Positions 16,609-25,685 are shown, counted from the stretch's first letter. The stretch is 55,488 bases of DNA from a gamma proteobacterium symbiont of Ctena orbiculata (GCA_003094535.1 NATV01000125.1:1-55488); one strand, 5' to 3'. The notes: generated from the letters alone by a model not told the origin. Program-made: numbers and translations.

Positions 16609-17730
16609 ATGGCAGCGCACGATTTCGACTTTTCAGCAGTAGAGAAACGCCTCGGCGTCTCTCGCAGAACCTTTCTCAAGTTCTGTACCGGCGTGGCGGC
16701 ATCCCTCGGCCTCTCGAACAATGCCGCCATGGCCATGGCACAGGCGGTGGCCGATCCGAACCGACGCCCGCCTGTCATCTGGCTCCACGGCCAGGAGTGT
16801 ACCGGGCCCAGCGAAGCCCTGCTACGCTCTGAACAGCCCTCCCTCGAACACCTCATCCTCGACCTCATCTCCCTCGATTATCACCAGACCCTGGATACCG
16901 GTGCCGGCCACCAGGTAGAGGAGATCAAAAAGAAGGTCATGGAGGAGAACAAGGGGAAATATCTGCTAGTGGTGGAGGGTGCCATTCCCCTTGCCAACGA
17001 CGGCATCTTCTGCAAGATCGGTGGCGAGACCATGGTCGACATCACCAACGAGGCGGCGGAACACGCTGCCGCCATCGTCGCCTTCGGCTCCTGCGCCAGC
17101 TGGGGCGGGGTGCAATCAGCTGAACCCAATCCCACGGGTGCGGTGGGTGCACCGCAACTGCTGGCAGGCAAGACGGTGGTCACCATCCCGGGCTGCCCGC
17201 CCAACCCGGCCAACTTCATCGGCACCGTGCTCTATTTCGTCACCTATGGCAAGCTGCCCCCCATCGACGAGAAGGGACGCCCGAAATGGGCTTACGGCCG
17301 ACTCATCCACGAGAACTGCTATCGCCGTCCCCACTTCGACGCCGGTCGCTTCGCCAAGGAGTTCGGCGACGAGGGCCACCGCAAGGGGTGGTGCCTCTAC
17401 AAACTCGGCTGCAAGGGTCCCGAGACCTACAACAACTGCCCCAGCCTGGAATTCAACAACGTTGGCGGCGGCGTCTGGCCCATCGGCGTCGGCCACCCCT
17501 GTTTCGGCTGTTCCGAGGGTGGCGTCGGTTTCAACAAACCGCTCTTCAGCCTGGCCGACGTGAAGACCCATACCCCGCCCAACATGTTCCCCGGTATCGA
17601 GGATCGCGAAGGCACGGCCGGCATCTCTGCCGGTGCCGCGGCCATCGCCGGCGCAGCGGTCGGCCTCGCGGTGGGTGCCACCGCCATGGCGTCGAAGAAG
17701 CTCGACGCGAAAGAGAATGACGGGGAGTAA
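16609..17730 (+). CDS. hybO: [NiFe]-hydrogenase small subunit, Hyb type
   Basis: 373 residues. A Tat signal with 'SRRTFLKFC' at about 18-26 leads the folded dimer to the periplasm, and a C-terminal membrane helix (about 338-360) anchors it. The subunit carries three Fe-S clusters that pass electrons from H2 to HybA/B. Cluster ligands seen: 'GSCASWGG', 'PGCPPNP', 'HENCYRRPHF', 'WCLYKLGCKG', 'NNCPSLEF', 'HPCFGCSEGG'. The N-terminal proximal-cluster motif, normally ECTGC, reads E-C64-T-G-P67: the second Cys is proline (codon CCC), two base changes away from TGC. This leaves three Cys for the proximal cluster. The sequence otherwise follows E. coli HybO closely. It is the first gene of the operon, 74 bp after the sigma-54 element. 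Confidence 0.92.
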   Translation: MAAHDFDFSAVEKRLGVSRRTFLKFCTGVAASLGLSNNAAMAMAQAVADPNRRPPVIWLHGQECTGPSEALLRSEQPSLEHLILDLISLDYHQTLDTGAGHQVEEIKKKVMEENKGKYLLVVEGAIPLANDGIFCKIGGETMVDITNEAAEHAAAIVAFGSCASWGGVQSAEPNPTGAVGAPQLLAGKTVVTIPGCPPNPANFIGTVLYFVTYGKLPPIDEKGRPKWAYGRLIHENCYRRPHFDAGRFAKEFGDEGHRKGWCLYKLGCKGPETYNNCPSLEFNNVGGGVWPIGVGHPCFGCSEGGVGFNKPLFSLADVKTHTPPNMFPGIEDREGTAGISAGAAAIAGAAVGLAVGATAMASKKLDAKENDGE

Positions 17731-17739
17731 GGGGGCAGC

Positions 17740-18711
17740 ATGAAACGCAGAGATTTTCTCAAGGCCTCCCTCGGCGGCGGCGCGACCCTGTTGGGCGCCG
17801 GTACGGCCGAGGCGCGGGGCAACCTGGAGCCGGCGGATGAAGCCATCGGCATGCTCTACGACTCCACGCTGTGCATCGGCTGCAAGGCCTGCGTCAGCAA
17901 GTGCAAGGAGGTCAACGGCATGCCGCCGACACCCCTGGGCGATGAGACCGCCTGGGATTCCGCCCAGGACCTTTCGGCCCAGACCCTCAACGTGATCAAG
18001 GTCTACAGCGAGGGTGAAGGAGACCGCAAGGATGCGGTGAAGGACGGTTACGCCTTCGAGAAACGCAGCTGCATGCACTGCGTCGATCCGGGCTGCGTCT
18101 CGGTCTGCCCGGTGACCGCCATGCGGCGCCACCCCAAGACCGGCATCGTCACCCACCACCCGGACGCCTGTATCGGCTGCCGCACCTGCATGGTGGGCTG
18201 CCCCTACAACGTCCCCCAATTCGACTACGACAACCCCTTCGGCGAGATTCACAAGTGCCAGATGTGCAACCAGGCCGGGGTCGAACGTATCGACAAGGGC
18301 GAGATGACCGGCTGTGCCGAGGTCTGCCCCACCGGCGCCACTCTCTTCGGCTCGCGCAAGGCGCTGCTGGAGGAGGCCAAGCGCCGTATGGCCTTGAAGC
18401 CAGGCGAGAGCTACAACTACCCCCGCGGCGACGTGCGCAACCCGGAGAGTCACCACGAAATGGCGGTACCCGCGTACCAGCAGCATGTCTGGGGCGAGAA
18501 GGAGGCGGGCGGTACCAATGTGCTGCACATCTCCTCCATCCCCTTCGATAAGCTGGGCATGCCCCCCCTCGAGGAGCGCTCCTACGCCTCCATCTCGGAG
18601 ACCGTGCAGCACACCCTCTACAGCTATATGGCCCTGCCGGCCATCGCCCTGGCCGGCCTTACCTACGTGGTCCGGCGCAATACCGATGACGAGGGAGGAG
18701 ACGATTCATGA
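17740..18711 (+). CDS. hybA: Hydrogenase Fe-S electron-transfer subunit
   Basis: 323 residues with a Tat signal ('MKRRDFLKASLGGGATLLGA'), four ferredoxin-type Cys clusters and a C-terminal membrane helix (about 292-312). The clusters are 'CIGCKACVSKC' at 45-55, 'CMHCVDPGCVSVCP', 'CIGCRTCMVGCP' and 'CQMCNQ...GCAEVCP'. It passes electrons from the hydrogenase dimer to HybB and the quinone pool, on the periplasmic side. It starts 9 bp after hybO and overlaps hybB by 4 bp. HybA distinguishes this complex from the cytochrome b type (HupC/HyaC). Confidence 0.92.
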   Translation: MKRRDFLKASLGGGATLLGAGTAEARGNLEPADEAIGMLYDSTLCIGCKACVSKCKEVNGMPPTPLGDETAWDSAQDLSAQTLNVIKVYSEGEGDRKDAVKDGYAFEKRSCMHCVDPGCVSVCPVTAMRRHPKTGIVTHHPDACIGCRTCMVGCPYNVPQFDYDNPFGEIHKCQMCNQAGVERIDKGEMTGCAEVCPTGATLFGSRKALLEEAKRRMALKPGESYNYPRGDVRNPESHHEMAVPAYQQHVWGEKEAGGTNVLHISSIPFDKLGMPPLEERSYASISETVQHTLYSYMALPAIALAGLTYVVRRNTDDEGGDDS

Positions 18712-19847
18712 GTGCATATCAACCCCTCAAGCGGCCGGTTCTCACCCTGCCCTTCCTGGCGCTCTCTGTCATCGCCCTGATCGGCACCTACTACCTGGCC
18801 CTGCGTTTCATCCACGGCATGGGCATAGTCACCAACCTCAACGGCGGCTACGCCTGGGGCGTCTGGGTGGTCTACGACGTGGTGGTGGGCACCGCCCTGG
18901 CCTGCGGCGGTTACGCCCTGGCCATCACCGTCTATGTAATGAACAAGGGCAAGTACCATCCGCTGATGCGCACCGCCCTGCTCGCCAGCCTGCTCGGCTA
19001 CGGCCTGGGTGGCGTCGGCGCCATGATCGATATGGGCCGCTACTGGCAGTTCTACAACATCTTCACCCCCTGGCACATGAACTTCAATTCGGTGATGCTG
19101 GAGGTCGGCCTCTGCGTCGCCACCTACATCCTGGTGCTCTGCATCGAGTTCGCCCCCACCCTGCTGGAAAAGATCGGCGCCAAGGGGCTGATCAAGTCGT
19201 TGAACAAGGTGCTCTTCATCTTCATCGCCCTGGGCGTGCTGCTGCCGACCATGCATCAGTCCTCCCTCGGCTCCATGCTGATCGCCATGGGCTGGAAGGT
19301 GCATCCCCTCTGGCAGTCGCTCCATCTGCAGCCCCTGCTGGCGATTCTCACCGCGCTGACCATGGGCTTCGCGGTGGTGGTGTTCGAGGCCTCGTTCAGC
19401 AGTGTCGGCTTTCGCCGGCGATCTGAGACGCCGCTGTTGGCCGGTCTCGGCAAGGGGATCGTCGGCCTCATCGCCGTCTACCTGCTGTTCCGCTTCGGTG
19501 AGCTCCTGGTGAACGGCAAGCTGGGGCTGATCTTCGCCGGCGACCTGGGCAGCCTGATGTTCCTGCTGGAGACGGCACTGTTCGTCTTCCCGCTGGTGGT
19601 GTTGAGCTCGGCAAAATACCGGGAGCACGGACCCCTGCTGCTCTGGGCCTCGGTCTCGATGCTCTTTGCCGGCTCGCTCTACCGTTTCAACGCCTTTCTT
19701 ATCACCTACGATCCGGGTGCGGGTTACAGCTACTTCCCCTCTGTTCCGGAGATCATGGTCACCGCCGGCATGGTGGCCCTGGAGATCATGGTCTTTCTGT
19801 TCGTGGTGAAGAAATTCCCCGTGCTACACGACGCAAAACATGCGTGA
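18708..19847 (+). CDS. hybB: Hydrogenase membrane subunit, NrfD family
   Basis: 379 residues with about ten membrane helices; it matches the NrfD/PsrC family. It takes electrons from HybA and reduces quinone, and in E. coli Hyd-2 it couples this to proton movement. Typical features are the early 'GGYAWGVWVVYDVVVGTALACGGYAL' helix and 'LGSMLIAMG...HPLWQ' in the second half. No haem-ligating pattern is needed in this family and none is obvious. The start overlaps the hybA stop. Confidence 0.92.
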   Translation: MSAYQPLKRPVLTLPFLALSVIALIGTYYLALRFIHGMGIVTNLNGGYAWGVWVVYDVVVGTALACGGYALAITVYVMNKGKYHPLMRTALLASLLGYGLGGVGAMIDMGRYWQFYNIFTPWHMNFNSVMLEVGLCVATYILVLCIEFAPTLLEKIGAKGLIKSLNKVLFIFIALGVLLPTMHQSSLGSMLIAMGWKVHPLWQSLHLQPLLAILTALTMGFAVVVFEASFSSVGFRRRSETPLLAGLGKGIVGLIAVYLLFRFGELLVNGKLGLIFAGDLGSLMFLLETALFVFPLVVLSSAKYREHGPLLLWASVSMLFAGSLYRFNAFLITYDPGAGYSYFPSVPEIMVTAGMVALEIMVFLFVVKKFPVLHDAKHA

Positions 19848-19866
19848 CCTTTGAGGAGATTCCATT

Positions 19867-21570
19867 GTGACGACAAGAATTACTGTTGACCCGATAACCC
19901 GTATCGAAGGCCACCTGCGTATCGATGTGGAGGTGGATGACGGCAAGGTGAGCAAGGCCTGGTCATCCGGTCAGATGTGGCGCGGCATCGAGAAGATCCT
20001 GGTGGGCCGCGATCCCCGCGAGGCCTGGAGCTACACCCAGCGCTTCTGCGGCGTCTGCACCACGGTCCATGCCATCACCTCGGTGAGGGCGGTGGAGAAC
20101 GCCCTCGACCTGGAGGTGCCGGTCAACGCCCAGCTGATCCGCAATATCATCCAGGCAGCCCACGCGGTGCAGGACCATATCGTCCACTTCTACCACCTCT
20201 CCGCGGTCGACTGGGTGGATGTGGTCTCGGCCCTGGATGCCGATCCGGTGGCCGCCGCCAAGCTGGCGGAGAGCCTCTCCGACTGGCCATTGAACGGCCC
20301 CCACGAGATGAAGGCGGTACAGGAGCGATTGAAGACCTTCGTCGGCAGCGGCCAGCTAGGCCCCTTCGCCAGCGGCTACTGGGGCCACCCGGCGATGAAG
20401 CTGCCGCCTGAAGTCAACCTGCTGGCAGTGGCCCATTACCTGCAGGCACTGGACGTGCAGAACCACGCCAACAAGATCGTCGCCATCCTCGGCGGCAAGA
20501 GTCCCCACATCCAGAACGTGGCGGTGGGCGGCGTCAGCAACTCCATCGGCCACGACGCTCCCTCGGTGCTCAATATCGAGCGCCTGATGCTGATCAAGGG
20601 TTTCATCGACAAGCTGGACCACTTCGTCAAATCGACCTATCTGGTCGACGTGCCGGCGGTGGGCGCCTTCTATCTCGACTGGGCCGGCGTTGGCGGCGGT
20701 GTCAACAACTACCTGACCGTGCCCGACTGTCCCCAGGATCCCAAGGGCACGGTCTTCGATCTGCCAGGCGGCTATATCGAGAATGGTGATATCGAAAACA
20801 TGAAACCGATCACCACCTTCGGCGACCCCTACTTCCGCGATGGCGTTGCAGAGAGCTCCAAGCACGCCTGGTACAGCGGCGGCGACGCCCTGCATCCCTG
20901 GGTGGGGGAGACAGAGCCGGAGTACACCGACTTCCAGGACGAGGGTAAATACTCCTGGGTCAAGGCCCCCACCTTCTACGGCAAGCGGGCCGAGGTGGGG
21001 CCCCTGGCCGATGTTCTGGTGGGCGTCGCCAGCGGTCATCAGGGCTACACCAACTACCTCAACAAGGCACTGGATGTCCTCAAGGCGGTCTCGCAGAATC
21101 CGGACATCCCGCTGGCCGCGGTCAACTCCACCATCGGTCGCCACGCCGCCCGCGCGGTGCGCTGCGCGGTGATGATGGATACCCTGGAGGCCCAGTGGCA
21201 GAAACTGGTCGACAATATCGGCACCGGTGACCTGGATACCTTCAACGCCCCGGTCTTCCCCAAGGGAGAAGTCAAGGGTGTGGGTTTTCACCAGGCACCC
21301 CGCGGCACCCTCTCCCACTGGGTGGTGATCGAGGATGCCAAGATCAAGAACTACCAGGCGGTGGTGCCCAGCACCTGGAACGCCGGCCCCCGCGACGCCA
21401 ACGACGAGATCGGTCCCTATGAGTCCTCGCTGATGGACAACCCGGTGGCCGATCCGGAGAAGCCCCTGGAGGTGCTGCGTACCGTCCACTCCTTCGATCC
21501 CTGTATCGCCTGTGCCATTCACATGGTCGACACCGAGCAGCAGGAGATCGTGCGGGTCAAGGCGCTGTGA
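19867..21570 (+). CDS. hybC: [NiFe]-hydrogenase large subunit
   Basis: 567 residues carrying the Ni-Fe active site. The N-terminal L1 motif is 'RFCGVCTTVHAITS' (Cys61, Cys64) and the C-terminal L2 motif 'DPCIACAIH' (Cys546, Cys549, His552), so all four metal Cys are present. A 15-residue tail after His552 (MVDTEQQEIVRVKAL) should be cut off by HybD after nickel insertion. The start is GTG with GAGGAG upstream. The enzyme splits H2 in the periplasm, exported with HybO by Tat. Residues around the active site look normal, unlike the altered proximal cluster motif of the small subunit. Confidence 0.95.
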   Translation: MTTRITVDPITRIEGHLRIDVEVDDGKVSKAWSSGQMWRGIEKILVGRDPREAWSYTQRFCGVCTTVHAITSVRAVENALDLEVPVNAQLIRNIIQAAHAVQDHIVHFYHLSAVDWVDVVSALDADPVAAAKLAESLSDWPLNGPHEMKAVQERLKTFVGSGQLGPFASGYWGHPAMKLPPEVNLLAVAHYLQALDVQNHANKIVAILGGKSPHIQNVAVGGVSNSIGHDAPSVLNIERLMLIKGFIDKLDHFVKSTYLVDVPAVGAFYLDWAGVGGGVNNYLTVPDCPQDPKGTVFDLPGGYIENGDIENMKPITTFGDPYFRDGVAESSKHAWYSGGDALHPWVGETEPEYTDFQDEGKYSWVKAPTFYGKRAEVGPLADVLVGVASGHQGYTNYLNKALDVLKAVSQNPDIPLAAVNSTIGRHAARAVRCAVMMDTLEAQWQKLVDNIGTGDLDTFNAPVFPKGEVKGVGFHQAPRGTLSHWVVIEDAKIKNYQAVVPSTWNAGPRDANDEIGPYESSLMDNPVADPEKPLEVLRTVHSFDPCIACAIHMVDTEQQEIVRVKAL

Positions 21571-22133
21571 GCATGGCCGAGGAGAAAACCGGCAAGGTCT
21601 TGGTCATCGGCATGGGCAACGTGCTGATGCAGGACGAGGGTATCGGTGTGCGCGCCGTCGAAGAGCTGGTGAACCGCTACCGGATCCCCGCAGGTGTCGA
21701 GGTCGTCGACGGCGGCACCACGGGCATGGAACTGTTCGAACCGATGCGCCGGGCGAATAGCCTGATTATCGCCGATGCGGTGAATACCGGTGCAGCCAAC
21801 GGCAGCCTGATACGCATCGCCAATGATGAGATCCCTGCCTTTTTTCAGACCAAGCTCTCCAACCACCAGCTCGGTGTCTCGGACCTGCTGGCCCTGCTCG
21901 CGCTCAAGGGAGAAACCCCGGAACAGGTCACCATTGTCGGCATGGTGCCCCACTCCCTGAAGAACCGCCTCGGCCTGACCCCCGAAGCAGCAAAGGGACT
22001 GGAGGCTATGGTACAGATGCTGGTGGAGGAATTGGCCTCGCTGGGCATCGAACTCGAATCCCGACCTCAGGTGCGCAGCGGGCACTGGAAACGGGAGGCC
22101 GAGTTCGAGGCAGCGGCGGGTCTAGCTAGTTAG
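21567..22133 (+). CDS. hybD: Hydrogenase maturation endopeptidase
   Basis: 188 residues. HybD cleaves the C-terminal tail of HybC after nickel is in place. The family signature 'VIGMGNVLMQDEGIGVRAVEEL' contains the Glu/Asp region that senses nickel, 'DGGTTGMEL' follows, and a conserved His is in 'LSNHQLGVSDLLALL'. The GTG at 21567 overlaps the hybC stop; an ATG at 21573 is an alternative start. The C-terminal 25 residues are an extension beyond E. coli HybD (164 aa). Confidence 0.92.
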   Translation: MSMAEEKTGKVLVIGMGNVLMQDEGIGVRAVEELVNRYRIPAGVEVVDGGTTGMELFEPMRRANSLIIADAVNTGAANGSLIRIANDEIPAFFQTKLSNHQLGVSDLLALLALKGETPEQVTIVGMVPHSLKNRLGLTPEAAKGLEAMVQMLVEELASLGIELESRPQVRSGHWKREAEFEAAAGLAS

Positions 22134-22141
22134 ATTAAACA

Positions 22142-22299
22142 GTCCGCAAATGAACGCAAATAAGTTTCATTGCCTTGATATGTTTAGCGTATTTCCTATC
22201 GTCTCAACTAACGCCAACATCATGTTCGAAACGGGTGAAGGTGTGGTTGCCACACCCTACTCATTAAACATTTGCGTTTATTTGCGTTCATTTGCGGAC
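22142..22299. repeat. 158-bp inverted-repeat (MITE-like) element in the hyb operon
   Basis: The ends are exact 22-bp inverted repeats: GTCCGCAAATGAACGCAAATAA (22142-22163) matched by its reverse complement at 22278-22299. The outer arm contains the word CGCAAATGAACGCAAATAA, and the inner right edge repeats TTTGCGTTTATTTGCG. A small perfect hairpin GGTGTGG-TTG-CCACACC lies inside, near 22239-22255. No protein is encoded. The element separates hybD from hupF and ends 23 bp before the hupF ATG, leaving its GAGGAA box intact. Transcribed as RNA it would fold into a long stem, which could affect read-through or mRNA stability. I see no clear target-site duplication. Confidence 0.8.
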
Positions 22300-22322
22300 T
22301 TATTCATTTTGAGGAAACAGCG

Positions 22323-22595
22323 ATGTGCGTAGGTATCCCCGCCCAGGTGATCGAGGCTGGCGAGTTTGTCGCCCGCTGCCGCAGCCGCAACGGCGAGGAG
22401 CCGATCAACATGATGCTGATCGGTCCTCAGCCCGCTGGGACCTGGCTGCTGACCTTTCTCGGCTCTGCCCGGGAGGTGATCAGCGCGGAGGACGCTCGCA
22501 CGATCGATCTGGCCCTGGACGGTCTCAGCGCCATCATGGGCGAGAGCGCCGAAATCGATGTCGACCACTACTTTCCCGGCCTGACAGACTCCTGA
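22323..22595 (+). CDS. hupF: HupF/HypC-family hydrogenase chaperone
   Basis: 90 residues starting Met-Cys (MCVGIPAQV); the N-terminal Cys exposed after Met removal is essential in HypC-type chaperones, which carry the Fe(CN)2CO unit with HypD and hold the immature large subunit. The segment 'NMMLIGPQPAGTWLLTFLGSAREVIS' is closer to rhizobial HupF than to HypC or HybG; HupF also protects the large subunit under oxygen. I start at the ATG at 22323 because the family demands Met-Cys and a GAGGAA box lies 6 nt before. It follows the inverted-repeat element. Confidence 0.88.
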   Translation: MCVGIPAQVIEAGEFVARCRSRNGEEPINMMLIGPQPAGTWLLTFLGSAREVISAEDARTIDLALDGLSAIMGESAEIDVDHYFPGLTDS

Positions 22596-22622
22596 CAACC
22601 GACACCTGATTGAGGTGAACAG

Positions 22623-23210
22623 ATGCACGACCTTGATGAGCTGACCCGTAAGATCGAAGAGAGCTTCCGCCGCATTGAAGATGAACGGATGCAGGGAATT
22701 CCTCTGCTCAATCCCATGCTGAGGGTGGAGACCGTAGGTTTCCAGCAGTTTGAGGAACGCAGCGTCGGCATCATCATCACCCCCTGGATGATGAGCCTGA
22801 TCCTCTTCCCCGCGGAAAACGAGGATTGGAGTGAAATGGAGCTGGGCCATAAGCAGCCGCACCGTTTTCCCGCCAACCGATACAAATTCATGGTCAACGA
22901 GATCGAGGGTATCGGCCGCTGCCAGACCCACTCCCTCTACTCACCGATGCATGAGTTCGTCAATCAGGAGCATGCGCTGGCGGCCGCCGGAAGTTTCATG
23001 CAGACCCTGATGGTCGAAGTCGAACAGGCGGATGAAGATCCCTACGACGAAGAGCTGCTGGGACGGATATTGAGGGGCGAGGAAGAGGTTGAAACCGGGG
23101 TCGACGGCTTCGCCCTTGCTGAACAGGGTACAGAGGCGGTGGAGAACGGCGGGGATAGACTGATAACCCGTCGCGAACTGCTGCGCGGAAGCCTGAATCG
23201 GGAGACCTGA
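22623..23210 (+). CDS. hybE: Hydrogenase assembly chaperone HybE
   Basis: 195 residues. The HybE family (including HupJ/HoxT-type proteins) is a chaperone for hydrogenase precursors, proposed to proofread before Tat export. Recognisable segments are 'RIEDERMQGIPLLNPMLRVE', 'VGIIITPWMMSLILFP' and 'HRFPANRYKFMVNEIEGIGRCQTHSLYSPMHEF'. The last 45 residues form a variable tail. It starts 27 bp after hupF with GAGGTG before the ATG and is the last gene of the operon. No hypABDEF genes are in the window, so the common maturation genes lie elsewhere. Confidence 0.9.
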   Translation: MHDLDELTRKIEESFRRIEDERMQGIPLLNPMLRVETVGFQQFEERSVGIIITPWMMSLILFPAENEDWSEMELGHKQPHRFPANRYKFMVNEIEGIGRCQTHSLYSPMHEFVNQEHALAAAGSFMQTLMVEVEQADEDPYDEELLGRILRGEEEVETGVDGFALAEQGTEAVENGGDRLITRRELLRGSLNRET

Positions 23211-23226
23211 CCCGGCTCGCGCCGGG
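23211..23226. terminator. GC-rich hairpin between convergent hybE and MCP genes
   Basis: CCCGGC-TCGC-GCCGGG lies just after the hybE stop and before the end of the chemoreceptor gene. There is no T-run on either side, so it may be a transcript stabiliser or Rho-assisted end rather than a classical terminator. Confidence 0.35.
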
Positions 23227-23244
23227 CGGTCCCGATTCTACCCA

Positions 23245-24852
23245 TCAAACCTTGAACTGATTTACCATCTGATCCAGCTGCGAGGAGATCCGCGCCACCT
23301 CTTCACTCTCCTTGAGTGTACGGCAGGTACCTTCCGCCGTCTGGTGTGACACCTCGTTGATGGCGATGATATTTTTGTTGATCTCGTTGGCCACGGAGGT
23401 CTGTTGCGAGGCCGCGGTGGCGATCACCGAGTTCATTTCACTGATCGACTCCACGGCACTGGCGATCTGAGCCAGGGCGTCACCGGCGCGGTTGGAGTCG
23501 GAGACACTCTGGTCAGCCTCCTTTTTGCTGCCATCCATCACCTTCACCGCCTGCCTGGAAGCGGAGACCAACTGTTCGATAATATCCTGAATCTCATGGG
23601 TCGCCTCCTGGGTACGCTGTGCCAGGTTGCGCACTTCATCCGCCACCACGGCAAAGCCGCGACCCTGCTCGCCGGCCCGCGCCGCTTCGATTGCCGCATT
23701 CAGCGCCAACAGGTTGGTCTGTTCGGCGATCGCGGTGATCGATTCGGAGACCTGACCGATGCTCTGGGTGCCATCCGCCAGCTGGCGCACGACAACCGCG
23801 GCATCGTCGACACGCTTGGCCAGCCGCTTGATGGAGTCGGATACCTGGGCCACCACGTCACTGCCGCCGTTCGCGTTGGACTTCGCATCCACCGCTGCCT
23901 GCTCGGCACCAGCCGCATTCCTTGCCACCTCTTCCGCCGCCTGGGTGAGCTCGCCGATGGCCACGGTAAGCTGGCTGGTCTCCTTATCCTGCTGATCCAC
24001 CCCGTCTCGGGTCGTCTTGGTGACATGGGCGAGTTGCTCTGCCGAGTTCGCCAGGCCATCCATGGTTTGTGCCAGATCGGTGATTGTCGGTTGAAACTTA
24101 TCCAGCATCTGGTTGACGGCTGTACCGACCTGACGGAACTCGTCATTGGCGCCAAGGGTTACCCGCGGACGCAGATCGGATTCGGCCCCAATATTCTCCA
24201 TCGTGCTGCGCAGTCCGCAGAGCGGTTTGATCACCACCTTGCGCATAATCAGGTTGATGATGAAAAGGCCAACCAGCAAGACAAGAAAGTTGATACCGGC
24301 GCTGAACAGCAGCTCATTCTCGATCGCCTTGTCCCGTTTCCCCAGGTTGAATGTCAGTCTCCCCGCACCCAGGATTGTCCCTTCCGGTAACGCGTGACAG
24401 GTCAGGCAGTTGGTGCCGTTGCGGTCGGAGACTGCTGCGAAGGGCTCGATGACGGTGACAATGCGTTCACCCTTGACATTCTCCACCTTGACAATCTGTT
24501 CGCCATTCAAGGCCCGCTTGTCAAGCTCATCCAACGGCTTTTCATGATCTAATCCGGGGCCGAAGGTAGTGTTCACCGACTCACCACGGAGCATGCGTAC
24601 CTCGACCACGCCATCACGCTTCTCGATTTTCTGCTTCAACATCTCCCTGTTGCCCATCGTTCCGGTAAACATCATTGCGTTCATGCTGTCGAGATAACCA
24701 TGTAAGACATCAAAAATCTGATGCTCAGTCAGTCTTAACAACCGCTCCTTCTGCTGATGCGCGGAATAGACGGTTACGACTGACATGATGAGAATGAAGA
24801 TCAGGGCCATCGGTGTGAGAATTTTCCACTGAACCGAGATGTATTTACTCAT
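23245..24852 (-). CDS. Methyl-accepting chemotaxis protein with periplasmic c-type haem domain
   Basis: 535 residues. TM1 (about 10-30) and TM2 (about 184-204) bracket a 150-residue periplasmic sensor domain containing 'CLTCH' near residue 150, a CxxCH c-type haem attachment motif. A HAMP domain and a long signalling hairpin follow, with the conserved tip '[40 protein letters not shown]'. The sensor resembles the DUF3365/Tll0287-type or c-haem PAS-like domains seen in Geobacter MCPs. It should send redox or gas (O2, NO) signals to CheA. The ATG at 24852 has AGCAGG upstream; the TTG two codons earlier is less likely. It converges on the hydrogenase operon. Confidence 0.85.
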   Translation of the reverse strand: MSKYISVQWKILTPMALIFILIMSVVTVYSAHQQKERLLRLTEHQIFDVLHGYLDSMNAMMFTGTMGNREMLKQKIEKRDGVVEVRMLRGESVNTTFGPGLDHEKPLDELDKRALNGEQIVKVENVKGERIVTVIEPFAAVSDRNGTNCLTCHALPEGTILGAGRLTFNLGKRDKAIENELLFSAGINFLVLLVGLFIINLIMRKVVIKPLCGLRSTMENIGAESDLRPRVTLGANDEFRQVGTAVNQMLDKFQPTITDLAQTMDGLANSAEQLAHVTKTTRDGVDQQDKETSQLTVAIGELTQAAEEVARNAAGAEQAAVDAKSNANGGSDVVAQVSDSIKRLAKRVDDAAVVVRQLADGTQSIGQVSESITAIAEQTNLLALNAAIEAARAGEQGRGFAVVADEVRNLAQRTQEATHEIQDIIEQLVSASRQAVKVMDGSKKEADQSVSDSNRAGDALAQIASAVESISEMNSVIATAASQQTSVANEINKNIIAINEVSHQTAEGTCRTLKESEEVARISSQLDQMVNQFKV

Positions 24853-25195
24853 GGTCAAACCTGCTTATTGAATTATCTAATCATCTCTCTATTTTTCGGC
24901 AACTCGCAGAATCTCTTGAGTAAATCTCACGTAAAGCGACAAACGCAGCCGTAGAAGCGCCTGCGAGGAGAAAAATCCGCGCACGGCCCGGGAGAGAAAA
25001 AAAAGAGTAAATTCAAAAATCTACTTGCGCACTACGCTGGCCTGGTGCTGCAATACGCTGATTAACTTGGCTTTCCACCAATGATGCGTTAAAGAATCCG
25101 CTCTCCCTCCCGACACAGTGTATGTGGTCTAACGGGCCGTAGACCGGGTGGCAACGCCTGGTGCGGCCTATTCAAAATAGTTTTGGAGTACATAG
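24853..25195. other. Divergent promoter region (MCP / cytochrome c)
   Basis: About 340 bp between the divergent chemoreceptor and cytochrome c genes. I see no open frame, RNA gene or strong palindrome. Promoters for both genes should be here. GGAG before the cytochrome start (near 25183) is the only clear signal. Confidence 0.4.
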
Positions 25196-25513
25196 ATGCG
25201 TAAAATCGCCATTGCTGCAGTGACTCTTGCTACCCTCTTCAGCCAGGCCGTGGTTGCCGATCAGACCCTGGCCATGCGCTCAGGATGCATGGGCTGCCAC
25301 AAAACCGATGCCAAGTTGGTCGGACCCGCATTCAAGGATGTCGCCGCGAAGTATGCAAGCGAAGCGGGCGCCGTGGACCGGCTTGCCGCAAAGGTAAAGG
25401 CCGGCAGCACACCCGGGGAACCTCTGGTTTGGGGAGCGGCGGCCATGCCACCCAGTCCGGCAAGCCTGGATGATATAAAAGGTGTAATTACCTGGGTGAT
25501 GGGCCTGAAATAA
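25196..25513 (+). CDS. Small periplasmic cytochrome c (class I, c-551/c-552-like)
   Basis: 105 residues: a signal peptide (cleavage after about 21, 'VVADQ'), the haem motif 'CMGCH' at 31-35, and a distal Met ligand in 'AAAMPPSPASLDD', with the C-terminal helix 'IKGVITWVMGLK'. Such monohaem cytochromes shuttle electrons in the periplasm between quinol-oxidising complexes, sulfur-oxidising enzymes and terminal oxidases. GGAG lies upstream of the ATG. Next to it are another small cytochrome and the haem chemoreceptor, but no dedicated partner is adjacent. Confidence 0.88.
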   Translation: MRKIAIAAVTLATLFSQAVVADQTLAMRSGCMGCHKTDAKLVGPAFKDVAAKYASEAGAVDRLAAKVKAGSTPGEPLVWGAAAMPPSPASLDDIKGVITWVMGLK

Positions 25514-25685
25514 ACAGGGTGTTGATCGCAGTACCCTTTCTGACAAAACACAGCCTACAGTCGAAATTTCTCACCTGTTGATGGTAGAGTATTGACAAAG
25601 TCCTCTACAGGTTGGATATAGCAAGTGGATCACTGGAAACCTTGCCCGGCGGATCCTATAAATTGACGCATTAAGGAGCTGATTA

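Noticed and set aside
17116-18612. Long minus-strand open frame (498 codons) opposite hybO-hybA
   Set aside because: It lies antisense to genes with clear Fe-S and Tat motifs; its composition (Ala, Gly, His, Val-rich) is what the reverse strand of GC-rich coding DNA gives.
20356-21522. Minus-strand open frame (388 codons) opposite hybC
   Set aside because: Antisense shadow of the hydrogenase large subunit, with no motif or ribosome binding site.
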